Assembly (NCBI RefSeq): GCF_020193655.1
Contig: NZ_JADYVE010000015.1
Coordinates: 36,943 to 100,942, forward strand
Reading direction: 5' to 3'
DNA length: 64,000 nucleotides
DNA from: Ensifer sp. IC3342
GTDB lineage: Bacteria > Pseudomonadota > Alphaproteobacteria > Rhizobiales > Rhizobiaceae
Shown here: positions 16,851-24,872 of the stretch, piece after piece
How positions within the stretch are numbered: the first letter of the stretch is position 1
Layout of the letters: every line of letters begins with the position of its first letter
Made by a program: the position numbers and the translations under genes
The notes under the pieces: generated by a model
What the model was told of the DNA's origin: nothing
Seen by the model: only the letters and a program-made list of their open reading frames with translations
Database searches by the model: none

Positions 16851-17504
16851 TCACACCTCTTCGGCTGCGTCGCGGATGGCGGCGACGATGTTGGGATAGG
16901 CAGCACAACGGCAGATGTTGCCGCTCATGCGCTCGCGGATCTCCGCTTCGGTAGGCGCGGGCTCGGACACCACGTCGGCACTTGCATGGCTCGGCCAGCC
17001 GGCCCTGATTTCCTCCAGCATTCCCACCGCCGAACAGATCTGCCCTGGCGTGCAATAGCCGCATTGAAATCCATCCTGGGCGACAAAGGCGGCCTGGACA
17101 GGGTGTAGCCGGTCGCCGTCGGCGAGCCCCTCGATGGTCGTGATCTCGTCGCCTTCATGCTGGGCTGCGAGCGAGAGGCAGGAATTGATCCGTCGACCGT
17201 TGACGAGAACGGTGCAGGCACCACACTGACCGTGGTCGCAGCCCTTCTTCGAGCCGGTGAGGCCGAGATGGTTTCGCAAGGCATCAAGCAGGGTCGTGCG
17301 CGGGTCGAGTTCCAGGGCATGCTCCGTAGCGTTGATCCTGAAGGTCATCGGTATCCTCGACATCGGGGTCATTGCCGGCTCCCCTGTCATGGTGGCGACA
17401 GCATCCTGAGCACCGACGGGCAGGCCGGAGGCCAGGAAAAGACAGGTCGCTACTCCGCCTTCCAAAACCGCCCGGCGCGTAATCCTGTAGTCCGTTTCAG
17501 TCAT
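16851..17504 (-). CDS. paoA: Periplasmic aldehyde oxidoreductase, [2Fe-2S] subunit PaoA
   Basis: 217 aa from the ATG at 17504 (GGGAGA upstream; the GTG at 17522 lacks this spacing). N-terminus RRAVLEGGVATCLFLASG is a twin-arginine signal. Two [2Fe-2S] motifs are complete: KKGCDHGQCGACTVLVNGRR and, near the end, QCGYCTPGQICS with SGNICRCAAYPN. The Tat signal predicts export of the folded heterotrimer to the periplasm. First gene of the pao operon, about 120 bases downstream of the AraC regulator gene on the same strand. Confidence 0.88.
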   Translation of the reverse strand: MTETDYRITRRAVLEGGVATCLFLASGLPVGAQDAVATMTGEPAMTPMSRIPMTFRINATEHALELDPRTTLLDALRNHLGLTGSKKGCDHGQCGACTVLVNGRRINSCLSLAAQHEGDEITTIEGLADGDRLHPVQAAFVAQDGFQCGYCTPGQICSAVGMLEEIRAGWPSHASADVVSEPAPTEAEIRERMSGNICRCAAYPNIVAAIRDAAEEV

Positions 17505-17627
17505 GAATGATCTCCCAGTCACGACGGCACGGGGGGCTACCCTCCCACCGCCGGAGACTTGCTTGCTTCGACATGGCTAACGTGGGGGTGCGGGGGAGCG
17601 TTTTCTTTCAGGAAACCGGAGGCGCTG

Positions 17628-18512
17628 TCAGGATTCCGGAGAAAAGTGCAGCCGGTACGCCCGGGGAGTGACGCCCTTGAGTCGGCGGAACGTCGTGGTG
17701 AAGTGGCTCTGGCTGGAGAAGCCGAGGCGGAACGCAATGGCGCCTATTGCCATATCGGTATCGCGCAGAAGCAATTCCGCCCTTCTTACGCGCTCTTCGA
17801 GTATATAGGCATAGGGTGGCCGGCCGGTCGTCTCCTTGAAACGGCGCGCAAAGGTATCCACCGGCATGCGAGAAACGGCTGCCACCTCGCTCAGCGAGAT
17901 ATCGGAGGCCATGTGGGCGTCGATGTAATCGCGGACACGCTCAAACGTCCGGCGGTCGAGGCGGACGTGGCTCGCAGCCGGGAGTGGGTTCCCCTTCAAG
18001 CTGGCCATGCGCATGCCGACGAGGGCAACCAGATGCTCGACGTAGACAGTGTCGGGCGCGTGGCCGAGTGACATCTCGCTGCACAGCGATCTCAGGAGCG
18101 TGCCGATGACCGCGTCGCTCCTGTTCACCAGAACCGGGATGTCGCGCAGGCGCTCCAATCCCGGAAGCGCCAGTTCCGGATCAATCCACAGGGCCGAATA
18201 GGAAAGGTCGACGTCGCGGTAGAAGCCGATGCGTTCTGCGCCCGCGGGAACAAAAGTGAGAACTCCGGGCCGGTCCTGTCCGTCGTAAAGAGCCTTGCCC
18301 TCAGCACGGATCGATGTCCGGGACGTGCTGCCCCCGTCTGTCAGCACGATCAGATGGTGAGGTGCCGTCCAGCGGAGTTCTGCCTCCTGGCATGCCCAGC
18401 GCCGACTGTCGAATATAACTGACGAGTCAATCCAGGACGCGGTTTGCAGCGGTGCTGACTCTTCTTCCCGGGTCCGGATACGTCCGTCGCCAAGCAATGG
18501 TTTGAATGACAT
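17628..18512 (-). CDS. AraC-family transcriptional regulator upstream of paoABC
   Basis: 294 aa from the ATG at 18512 (MSFKPLLGDGRIR); an earlier in-frame start at 18575 is possible. N-terminal cupin-like sensing domain, then two HTHs in the last ~100 residues: DISLSEVAAVSRMPVDTFAR with FKETTGRPPYAYILEERVRR, and MAIGAIAFRLGFSSQSHFTT with FRRLKGVTPRAYR. The intact double HTH and gene order suggest it activates paoABC, probably in response to an aldehyde or aromatic compound. Confidence 0.85.
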   Translation of the reverse strand: MSFKPLLGDGRIRTREEESAPLQTASWIDSSVIFDSRRWACQEAELRWTAPHHLIVLTDGGSTSRTSIRAEGKALYDGQDRPGVLTFVPAGAERIGFYRDVDLSYSALWIDPELALPGLERLRDIPVLVNRSDAVIGTLLRSLCSEMSLGHAPDTVYVEHLVALVGMRMASLKGNPLPAASHVRLDRRTFERVRDYIDAHMASDISLSEVAAVSRMPVDTFARRFKETTGRPPYAYILEERVRRAELLLRDTDMAIGAIAFRLGFSSQSHFTTTFRRLKGVTPRAYRLHFSPES

Positions 18513-18904
18513 AGCGGCATTCCGTCGGTTCGATTCCAAGACGTTGGCGCGGGATGCGGGCGATAGACCGCGCACACTCTTCCTGCTGAAGCTTTGTCGG
18601 CAGCGCCAAAAGCGCGTGTCGTATCGGTGCGCTCAATCGCCGACCCATGGCGAGTCATAGGAACAACGGTCCCGCGTTGATAGATCCCAGTTGTTCAAGG
18701 ATGTTCAATGATTGGTGACCACTTGTTGCGGTGCGTTGTGAGCGGCGCTTCGAACGTCACGGGCTGACGGCCGATTTGTGCAGCGTCACCGTCCCTTCCG
18801 CTTGGCGCGGGGGCGTGAGATTGCGGACCCTGACATTCGTTCATCAGTGGCTCGAAGGTCCGCTTGACCCGCAGCAGACGATTTTGCTGCCGCCGCTGCG
18901 GTGC
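18513..18904. other. Intergenic region between AraC and ArsR genes
   Basis: No convincing gene. It must hold the promoters of the AraC gene (minus) and the ArsR/SRPBCC pair (plus), but no operator-like palindrome stands out. Confidence 0.35.
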
Positions 18905-19252
18905 ATGACCTCGAAAGGTCTACGGCAGGGAAAGTTCGCAACGCTGTCCGATGCGACCCGCCGCGGGATCATCGATCAGCTTGGGCGAGGGGACGCGTCG
19001 ATCGCCAGTCTCGCGGATAAGTTCCAGATGACGCTGACCGGCATGAAGCACGTCCAGGTTCTCGAGCGGGCGGGGCTCGTCGTCACGCAGAAGGTCGGAC
19101 GGGTGAGAACCTGCAGGCTCGGGAAACGCGGCCTCAAGGCGGAGGCCGAGTGGATCGAGGCGCATCGCAAGCTCTTCGGGGCCTGCTTCGAAGCACTGGA
19201 CGAAAGCATCAGCGAAATGAAACAGGAGGGAAGCGATGAATCAGCAAGTTAA
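18905..19252 (+). CDS. ArsR-family transcriptional regulator
   Basis: 115 aa from the ATG at 18905, the family's usual length. Winged helix: FATLSDATRRGIIDQLGRGD, SIASLADKFQMTLTGMKHVQ, VLERAGLVVTQKVGRVRTCR. No metal-binding cysteine pair (the ELCVCDL-type box is absent), which fits the SRPBCC-linked subfamily rather than a metal sensor. Its last 17 bases overlap the start of the SRPBCC gene, so the pair is an operon. Confidence 0.85.
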   Translation: MTSKGLRQGKFATLSDATRRGIIDQLGRGDASIASLADKFQMTLTGMKHVQVLERAGLVVTQKVGRVRTCRLGKRGLKAEAEWIEAHRKLFGACFEALDESISEMKQEGSDESAS

Positions 19253-19739
19253 CAGTGCAGGTGGTGCGCAGGACCGCACGTCAGTCGAGCGCAAAGGGGA
19301 TCGCGAACTCGTCGTAACGCGGACATTCAATGCGCCGCCGAGCACAGTTTACAGGGCGTGGAGCCAGCCCGAGCTGTTCCAGCGCTGGTGGGTGCCAAAA
19401 TCGGCATCCGGCGTTTCGCTCGTATCGTGCGATATGGACGTCCGTACCGGCGGCAAATATCGGCTGGAATTCGGCGCCGGCGGTTCGGACACCATGGCCT
19501 TCTACGGCAAGTATCTCGAGGTGGTGCCGAACGAGCGCATCGTCTGGACCAACGACGAGGGCGACGAAGGCGCGGTCACGACCGTGACCTTCGAGGGCCA
19601 GGGCGGGAAGACGCTGCTGAATCTCCACGAAGTCTATCCGTCCAAGGGGGCGCTTGAGGAAGCACTACAGGGCGGGGCGGCCGCATTGCCGGAGCAGCTG
19701 GAACAGCTCGACGAATTGCTTTCCAGCATAGGCGATTAG
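19236..19739 (+). CDS. SRPBCC (AHSA1-like) domain protein
   Basis: 167 aa. Activator-of-Hsp90-like START fold: VTRTFNAPPSTVYRAWSQPE, LFQRWWVPKSASG, GGKYRLEFG, FYGKYLEVVPNERIVWTND, and a C-terminal helix. Such proteins bind hydrophobic ligands; many are encoded beside ArsR repressors. Overlaps the ArsR gene by 17 bases. Specific ligand unknown. Confidence 0.88.
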   Translation: MNQQVNSAGGAQDRTSVERKGDRELVVTRTFNAPPSTVYRAWSQPELFQRWWVPKSASGVSLVSCDMDVRTGGKYRLEFGAGGSDTMAFYGKYLEVVPNERIVWTNDEGDEGAVTTVTFEGQGGKTLLNLHEVYPSKGALEEALQGGAAALPEQLEQLDELLSSIGD

Positions 19740-20071
19740 CGCGGGTAGGGAAACTCGCTCGGGGGAACGTCTGCTCTTGGGAAGTGACTCCACTGGCCTA
19801 TCCGGCCGGAGCGGCGGCGCACAGCGATCGTTCGTGAACCGTGGCTGGAAAGTCGTTTTCGGGCCGGCACCGGAACTCTCAGCGTTTGGGCAGCAACGGG
19901 CCGAAGGGCGCCGTTCGTCACGAGCCCTGTGCACGGCTTGTCGCGAGGATGTTCGCGTTCTGTGCTAAGAAGGTCGCATAACGTATCGAATGGAACTGCC
20001 GGCGCCGCGAGGCACAAAAACAAAGATTGGGGTACTGACATAGCTTTTCACTTTTCGCCTCCGGTGGTCTG
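19740..20071. other. Intergenic region containing repeat copy B
   Basis: No credible gene. Bases 19899-19996 are the second copy of the dispersed repeat; the rest shows nothing recognisable. Confidence 0.4.
19899..19996. repeat. Dispersed ~97-base repeat, copy B
   Basis: Near-identical over its first 64 bases to 13111-13174, with weaker similarity to about 13207. Same orientation as copy A, 6.8 kb away. Lies 160 bases after the SRPBCC stop. Confidence 0.7.
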
Positions 20072-20335
20072 CTATTCGATTCCTTTCAACGCGGGGAAAT
20101 AGAAATAGGCGGCCTCCGAGGCGAGCAAAGCCACTTCCGCAGTGCAGCGGGCAGCGATCTTGCGTCCTGGCTGGGTAGGTGTGGGGCGTTGACCGATTTC
20201 CGGATTGCCTTGGGTGTCGCCTGGAACAATCAGGATCGGACCGCCGGCCGCAACGACAGCTTCGATTTTGACCGACCGCTGCCGCCGACACAACGGGGCA
20301 AGCTGCCTGCGCCCGCAATTCAGCAGAAGTCGCAT
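20072..20335 (-). CDS. Hypothetical protein coupled to the carbamoylase gene
   Basis: 87 aa. The ATG at 20335 overlaps the TGA of the M20 hydrolase gene (ATGA), the same coupling used between the other genes of this operon, which is the main argument that it is real. The sequence (MRLLLNCGRRQLAPLCRRQR, then VVAAGGPILIVPGDTQGNPE) matches no family I know. It could be a chance frame. Confidence 0.35.
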   Translation of the reverse strand: MRLLLNCGRRQLAPLCRRQRSVKIEAVVAAGGPILIVPGDTQGNPEIGQRPTPTQPGRKIAARCTAEVALLASEAAYFYFPALKGIE

Positions 20336-21609
20336 CACGGCTCGTTACTGCTTTCCGCCGATGCGATCTCACGCATTGCCTCCAAAGTCGAGGCAAGCAA
20401 CATTTGCGCGCCGGTGGCCGCGTCGGCTGGCTCGACATATTCCGCCTCGTTGTGGCTGAGGCCGTCGCGGCAAGGCACGAAGATCATTGCGGCCGGCGCC
20501 ACGCGATTGATGAACAGGGCATCGTGAAAAGCTCCGGAAATCATGCGCTTGACCGGAAGCCGCAGCGCCGCCGCAGCCCGGCCGAGGCAAGCGACGAGGT
20601 CTTGCGAGAGCGTCGCCGGCGGCATCTCGAAGAACCGGCGGAACGCGGCGTCGCAACCGTGAGCCCCAGCGGCGGTTGTGCAGGTGCTGCGGATTTTCGC
20701 TTCGAGCGCATCGATGACCGAAGGTTCTGGGTGCCGTAGATCGACCGTGAATACGACTGAGCCAGGGATCGCGTTTACCGATCCGGGCTCAGCTGCAAAA
20801 CGGCCGACGGTGAAGCGAGCTCGTTCGTCCCCCGGCATGATGCTCTTGAACAGAATGTCGAGCGCTGCGACCGCAGCCGCCATCGGGTCGCGGCGAAAGC
20901 CGAGTGCCGTCGTCCCGGCATGCGCCGCCTGGCCGGTGATCGTGATCTCGAGCCACCGTGTCCCCTGGATGCCATGAACGATGCCGATCGGTATGCCTTC
21001 CCGTTCCAGCGAAGGTCCCTGTTCGATATGCAGCTCGAGATAGCCCGATATCGGGAAACCGAGGGGCCGCATCTCGGCCTCCGGCAAGGCGTCGACCGTG
21101 GCCTTGAGCTCGGCGGGGAAGGGTGCCCCGTCCGTGCCGCGGAGATCCGACCAGGCCTTGGGTATCGCGCCTGCCGCAAAGGCCATGGAGCCCATGGTAC
21201 CGGGAGCGAAGCGGCTGCCTTCCTCATTGGTCCATACCACGACCTCGAGGGGGAGATCGGTCTCCAGGCCCGCATCCTCGAGGCTCTCGACCACCTCGAA
21301 AGCGCTCAAAGTGCCGAGCGCCCCGTCGAAGCGGCCGCCCGAAGGCTGGCTGTCGAGATGGCTGCCGATGACGAAGGTCGGTCGGTCGCCAAGGCGACCC
21401 TCGCGACGGATGAAGAGATTCGCCATCGGATCCTGAAACAGGCGAAAGCCTCGCGCGCGTGCGAGTTCGGCAAGCAGGCGACGCGACTGCCTGTCCTCCT
21501 CCGACAGAGCCTGACGATTTACGCCGCCGGCGGGCGTCCCGCCGATCCGGGCGAAGTCGTCAAGCCGCTGCAAGAGGCGCTGACCGTTGATCGTGATATC
21601 CGATGTCAT
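20335..21609 (-). CDS. M20-family Zn-dependent amidase / N-carbamoyl-L-amino-acid hydrolase
   Basis: 424 aa, full length for hydantoinase/carbamoylase enzymes (beta-ureidopropionase, allantoate amidohydrolase). Metal and substrate motifs in order: VIGSHLDSQPSGGRFDGALG, VVWTNEEGSRFAPGTMGS, LELHIEQGPSLE, TGQAAHAGTT, and CRDGLSHNEAEY near the end. These hydrolyse an N-carbamoyl or ureido group, releasing ammonia and CO2. Start overlaps the TenA stop (ATGA). The operon BtpA-TenA-carbamoylase suggests breakdown of an N-containing ring or ureide. Confidence 0.88.
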   Translation of the reverse strand: MTSDITINGQRLLQRLDDFARIGGTPAGGVNRQALSEEDRQSRRLLAELARARGFRLFQDPMANLFIRREGRLGDRPTFVIGSHLDSQPSGGRFDGALGTLSAFEVVESLEDAGLETDLPLEVVVWTNEEGSRFAPGTMGSMAFAAGAIPKAWSDLRGTDGAPFPAELKATVDALPEAEMRPLGFPISGYLELHIEQGPSLEREGIPIGIVHGIQGTRWLEITITGQAAHAGTTALGFRRDPMAAAVAALDILFKSIMPGDERARFTVGRFAAEPGSVNAIPGSVVFTVDLRHPEPSVIDALEAKIRSTCTTAAGAHGCDAAFRRFFEMPPATLSQDLVACLGRAAAALRLPVKRMISGAFHDALFINRVAPAAMIFVPCRDGLSHNEAEYVEPADAATGAQMLLASTLEAMREIASAESSNEP

Positions 21610-22268
21610 GCCGGATCCCCTGCTTCATAGGGCGCATCGTGGAAGGCGATCTCAAGCTGCAGCACATGGCCGAAGATGCTGCTGAGCCGCGCACGCTGCC
21701 CCGTAGTCAACACGGCACCCGCCTCGTCGATTTCGCTTCTCAGCCAGCTGGCCTGAGCGGCGAAATCATCATCCGCATGCATCGCGACCCATTCTTTAAG
21801 CAGCGGGTCACCGGTCACGCAGCCTGCAGCCGCCTTTGACCAAGTCCAGTACATCCACTCGGCCGCGAACATGGCTGCGATGATGTCGGGGAATGTGCCC
21901 CCGCGCGCTATCTCCAGCATGCCGTTTCGGAATGCCTCGACCGCGGGACGCTTAAGATCATGGTCCGCAGGGTTAATGCCGCGCGTGGTGAATGTCTTCT
22001 CGAAATAGGCGATCTGCCGGTTGGCGAGCGCATCGAGCACGGCAATGAGCCAGCGCTTCTGCTCGATCGTCTCCGCCTTCGCCACGCCGTAGGCAAAGAT
22101 CGAAATGGCGGTGTCGATGAAGGCGCCTTCAAAGACGAGATAGCGATCGAAGACTTCGCCGCTCAGTCGGTTTGTCCTGATATCCTCCACGAAGCGGTGG
22201 TTCACCATGGTCTGGAATACGGCCACGTTTTCGTCGAGCATCTGCTCGGAAAGGGTCCTCGACGACAC
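21606..22268 (-). CDS. TenA/THI-4 family protein
   Basis: 220 aa from a GTG at 22268, four bases after the BtpA stop, with GGAGG in front; a downstream ATG (22241) is the alternative. Helical TenA/PqqC fold with EVFDRYLVFEGAFIDTAISI, FAAEWMYWTWSKAA and C-terminal FGHVLQLEIAFHDAPY. TenA proteins hydrolyse thiamin-breakdown pyrimidines or related amines; this one sits with a carbamoylase and BtpA instead of thiamin genes, so a different aminopyrimidine-like substrate is likely. Confidence 0.82.
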   Translation of the reverse strand: MSSRTLSEQMLDENVAVFQTMVNHRFVEDIRTNRLSGEVFDRYLVFEGAFIDTAISIFAYGVAKAETIEQKRWLIAVLDALANRQIAYFEKTFTTRGINPADHDLKRPAVEAFRNGMLEIARGGTFPDIIAAMFAAEWMYWTWSKAAAGCVTGDPLLKEWVAMHADDDFAAQASWLRSEIDEAGAVLTTGQRARLSSIFGHVLQLEIAFHDAPYEAGDPA

Positions 22269-22272
22269 CGCC

Positions 22273-23115
22273 TCACGCCTCCAGGACAGCGGCCGCCGCG
22301 GCGCGCAAGGCCCGCACGCGATCGACATCGACCGGGTTCCACCACACCCCACCCTGCTTTAGTGAGGAAGCGACAATCACGCCGCTGGTGCGCTTCAGGA
22401 TCTCGACGACATTGTCCTTCGTCACGCCGGATCCAACCAGAAGCGGCAGATGCGTCGCCGAGCCGATTTCCTCGATCTCTTCAATCGTAGCGGCATTGCC
22501 CGTGCGCTGTCCTGTGGCGATCACTGCATCGGCGTCGAAGAAGGCCAGATCGCGCGTCAGTTCCCCGACCGAGCGGTCGGCGACGATTGCGTGGCTGCCG
22601 TGCTTCACATGACTGTCGGCGAAAACCTTGATGTGCTCGGCGCGAAGCAGTGATCGGTAGCGCATTGCCTCGGCCGCGCGCCCCTCCATGAAACCTTCAT
22701 TGGCGACATAGGCGTTCGCCCACTGATTGACCCGGATGAACTTTGCACTGCCCGCCATGGCGATTGCGAGGGCCGGAATCGGGGCGTTGGCAAGCACGTT
22801 GATGCCGAGCGGAATGCCGACCGCTCGAGCGACGCGATCGGTAACAACGGACATGAACGCCGCCGTCTCATGACCGATATCCTCGGGTTTGGAAAATGGT
22901 ATATCGCCATGGTTCTCTATGATGAGGCCATGCATGCCGCCTTCGGCCAGCGCCTCGGCATCGCGCATGCAGGCGTCATAGATCTCAGACATCGCTGCGC
23001 CGCGATAGCGCGGCGCCCCAGGGAAGCTCGGGCAATGGATCATGCCAATGAGCACCTTGCCTGTGCCGAATATTTCCCTTATGGCGCTTGATGATTTGTC
23101 GGATATTTCCTGCAT
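22273..23115 (-). CDS. BtpA/SgcQ-family TIM-barrel protein
   Basis: 280 aa from the ATG at 23115 (AAGGAA upstream); an ATG at 23142 would overlap the divergent kinase gene. BtpA-family signature IREIFGTGKVLIGMIHCPSF, PGAPRYRG, then LIIENHGDIPFSKPEDIGHE and the late ATHLPLLVGSGVTKDNVVEI. BtpA was first described in photosystem I biogenesis, but SgcQ-type members sit in sugar operons and are probably metabolic enzymes. First gene of the BtpA-TenA-carbamoylase operon; only 25 bases separate it from the kinase start on the other strand. Confidence 0.85.
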   Translation of the reverse strand: MQEISDKSSSAIREIFGTGKVLIGMIHCPSFPGAPRYRGAAMSEIYDACMRDAEALAEGGMHGLIIENHGDIPFSKPEDIGHETAAFMSVVTDRVARAVGIPLGINVLANAPIPALAIAMAGSAKFIRVNQWANAYVANEGFMEGRAAEAMRYRSLLRAEHIKVFADSHVKHGSHAIVADRSVGELTRDLAFFDADAVIATGQRTGNAATIEEIEEIGSATHLPLLVGSGVTKDNVVEILKRTSGVIVASSLKQGGVWWNPVDVDRVRALRAAAAAVLEA

Positions 23116-23140
23116 TTCCTTGCCTCTCAAAGGTCTGTTC

Positions 23141-24040
23141 ATGCGCGCTTACGTCATCGGTAATGTCACTATCGACGAAACCATTGCCGTGTCTGAAATG
23201 CCCGCCGCCGGGGCCTCCGTGCTCGGCCGCCAACGCTCCCGCGACCTCGGCGGCAAGGGGGCGAACCAGGCGGTCGTCATGGCCCGTTGCGGACTGCCGA
23301 CAACACTTGTAGCTGCAATCGGCGACGGGTTCCGCGCCGACGCGATCCGTGAGCATCTAGCTGAGGAACCGCTCACCAGCCATCTCATTCCGCTCGCCGG
23401 CAGATCCACCGATTTCTCGATCGTCTTGACCACTCCCGACGGCGAGAACCTGAACATCACCACGACGGATGCCGCCCAGAACCTGCCGCTCGCCGAGGCA
23501 GTCGCCGCCCTTGCCGAGGCGCGCCCTGGCGACCTTGCGGTATTGCAGGGCAATCTTACTGATGAGATGACCCGTGGCATTCTCGAAGCGGCACGCTCCC
23601 GGGGCATGATCACTGCCTTCAATCCGTCTCCTCTTCGGTCGTTTTTCTCTAGCCTCTGGCCGCTCATCGACACCGCCTTTCTCAACGAAGGAGAGGCCCT
23701 CGCGCTCACGGGCGCAAGCGGCGAAGAAGCCGCCCGGAGGCTGCTTGCGACCGGCGTGCGCACGGTCGTGCTCACCTTCAGCGGCAACGGTGCCATGCTG
23801 GCGAGCGGCGAAACCGTGATCCGCGTTCCCGCCGTCCCCTGCACCGTTGTCGACACGACCGGCGCAGGCGACACTTTCATGGCCGTTGCACTCTCCTCCG
23901 CGGCGCTTCGTGCGACGCCCCTTGATCGGACCGCAATCGAAGACGCGGCCCGGGCCGCCGCCATCACCGTGAGCCGCACGGGCACCCGCTCCGCCTTTCC
24001 GACGACAAGCGAGCTTGCGGCAATCTTCGCCGCCGGTTGA
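23141..24040 (+). CDS. PfkB/ribokinase-family carbohydrate kinase
   Basis: 299 aa from the ATG at 23141 (MRAYVIGNVTIDETIAV, AAAGGT upstream); the frame extends further upstream but into the BtpA gene. PfkB signature 1 is RDLGGKGANQAVVMARCG, and signature 2 with the catalytic Asp is VVDTTGAGDTFMAVA. Likely phosphorylates the sugar or nucleoside-like product imported by the CUT2 ABC transporter. Divergent from btpA, convergent with the amidotransferase-like gene. Confidence 0.88.
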   Translation: MRAYVIGNVTIDETIAVSEMPAAGASVLGRQRSRDLGGKGANQAVVMARCGLPTTLVAAIGDGFRADAIREHLAEEPLTSHLIPLAGRSTDFSIVLTTPDGENLNITTTDAAQNLPLAEAVAALAEARPGDLAVLQGNLTDEMTRGILEAARSRGMITAFNPSPLRSFFSSLWPLIDTAFLNEGEALALTGASGEEAARRLLATGVRTVVLTFSGNGAMLASGETVIRVPAVPCTVVDTTGAGDTFMAVALSSAALRATPLDRTAIEDAARAAAITVSRTGTRSAFPTTSELAAIFAAG

Positions 24041-24063
24041 GCGGGTGCGCCCACGGGCTTCTG

Positions 24064-24831
24064 TCAGCGCGCGTCCTCCGTCATCCAGCCAAGAATATTC
24101 TTCCAAAGACAACCGTAGCCTTCCCATTCGCAGAAGGCCGGTGACAGCCAGTGGGGACCGATATCGGAGGTCCAGGCAGCGGTGCGGCCCTTGCCGTAGC
24201 TGCCGAGAACAAGCAACGGATGGCCACCCTGGTCCTGTGGCAGTCGAGCGATCACTTCGGCGCCATCGCGAACCTCCACCTCGTTGACGCCAAGGAGCAA
24301 CGGCCAATTACCTGCAAGTCCAGCAATGACCGGGTGATCCGGTTTGACGATGTCGGCGACTGCACCCTCCGGGATCTCGACGCGATCGTCGTAGGGGAGG
24401 CAGGTGACCGGCAGCGTGTCCTCGACGGGAGTCCGGCGCCAGCGCGCCTTGCCGTCGATGCCCTGGAAGGAGAAGTAGCCGCCGACCATCAAGAGCCCGC
24501 CGCCGTTCTCCACCCAGGCCTTGATGAGCTTCAGACGGTTGGGCACGGTGCGCGAGTAAAGCCAGACGTCCGGCGGTAGAAGAAGCGAGTTCGCGCCGAT
24601 GTCCGACAGGATGATCGCGTCGAATGCGTCAAGCCCCTCCATGTCGTAAGGGAACTTGTCCACAGCCTCGTGCGCGGTCATGTAGGTCAGTTCGAACTCG
24701 CTGCCGGCGAGCGCCTTGACGAGCGGCTCGGCACCGAGGTGGAAGGTCACGCTGCCGAACTGGTCGAAGCCCTTGTAGTGAGTGGCGGAGCTGACCCAGC
24801 TTTCGCCGACGAGAAGTACTTTCTTTGTCAT
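24064..24831 (-). CDS. Glutamine amidotransferase-like (class I GATase fold) cytoplasmic protein
   Basis: 255 aa. N-terminus MTKKVLLVGESWVSSATHYK and the middle WVENGGGLLMVGGYFSFQGI, with GKARWRRTPVEDTLP, fit the putative glutamine amidotransferase family often found in sugar ABC operons. I do not see a clear catalytic Cys nucleophile elbow (GGYFSF in its place), so amidotransferase activity is doubtful. Last gene of the LacI-ABC-phosphotriesterase operon, about 40 bases after the previous gene. Confidence 0.8.
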   Translation of the reverse strand: MTKKVLLVGESWVSSATHYKGFDQFGSVTFHLGAEPLVKALAGSEFELTYMTAHEAVDKFPYDMEGLDAFDAIILSDIGANSLLLPPDVWLYSRTVPNRLKLIKAWVENGGGLLMVGGYFSFQGIDGKARWRRTPVEDTLPVTCLPYDDRVEIPEGAVADIVKPDHPVIAGLAGNWPLLLGVNEVEVRDGAEVIARLPQDQGGHPLLVLGSYGKGRTAAWTSDIGPHWLSPAFCEWEGYGCLWKNILGWMTEDAR

Positions 24832-24872
24832 CGTCTATCCGTCTGTCTTGAATTGCGGTGAGGGGGCGGTGC

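Noticed and set aside
14793..17108. A 771-codon plus-strand frame opposite paoCBA
   Set aside because: Pure antisense shadow of three strongly recognised genes in GC-rich DNA; no motif of its own.
13557..17504. Purine xanthine dehydrogenase, linking to the deaminase at the left edge
   Set aside because: The [4Fe-4S] insert in the FAD subunit and the Tat signal on the [2Fe-2S] subunit identify PaoABC aldehyde oxidoreductase.
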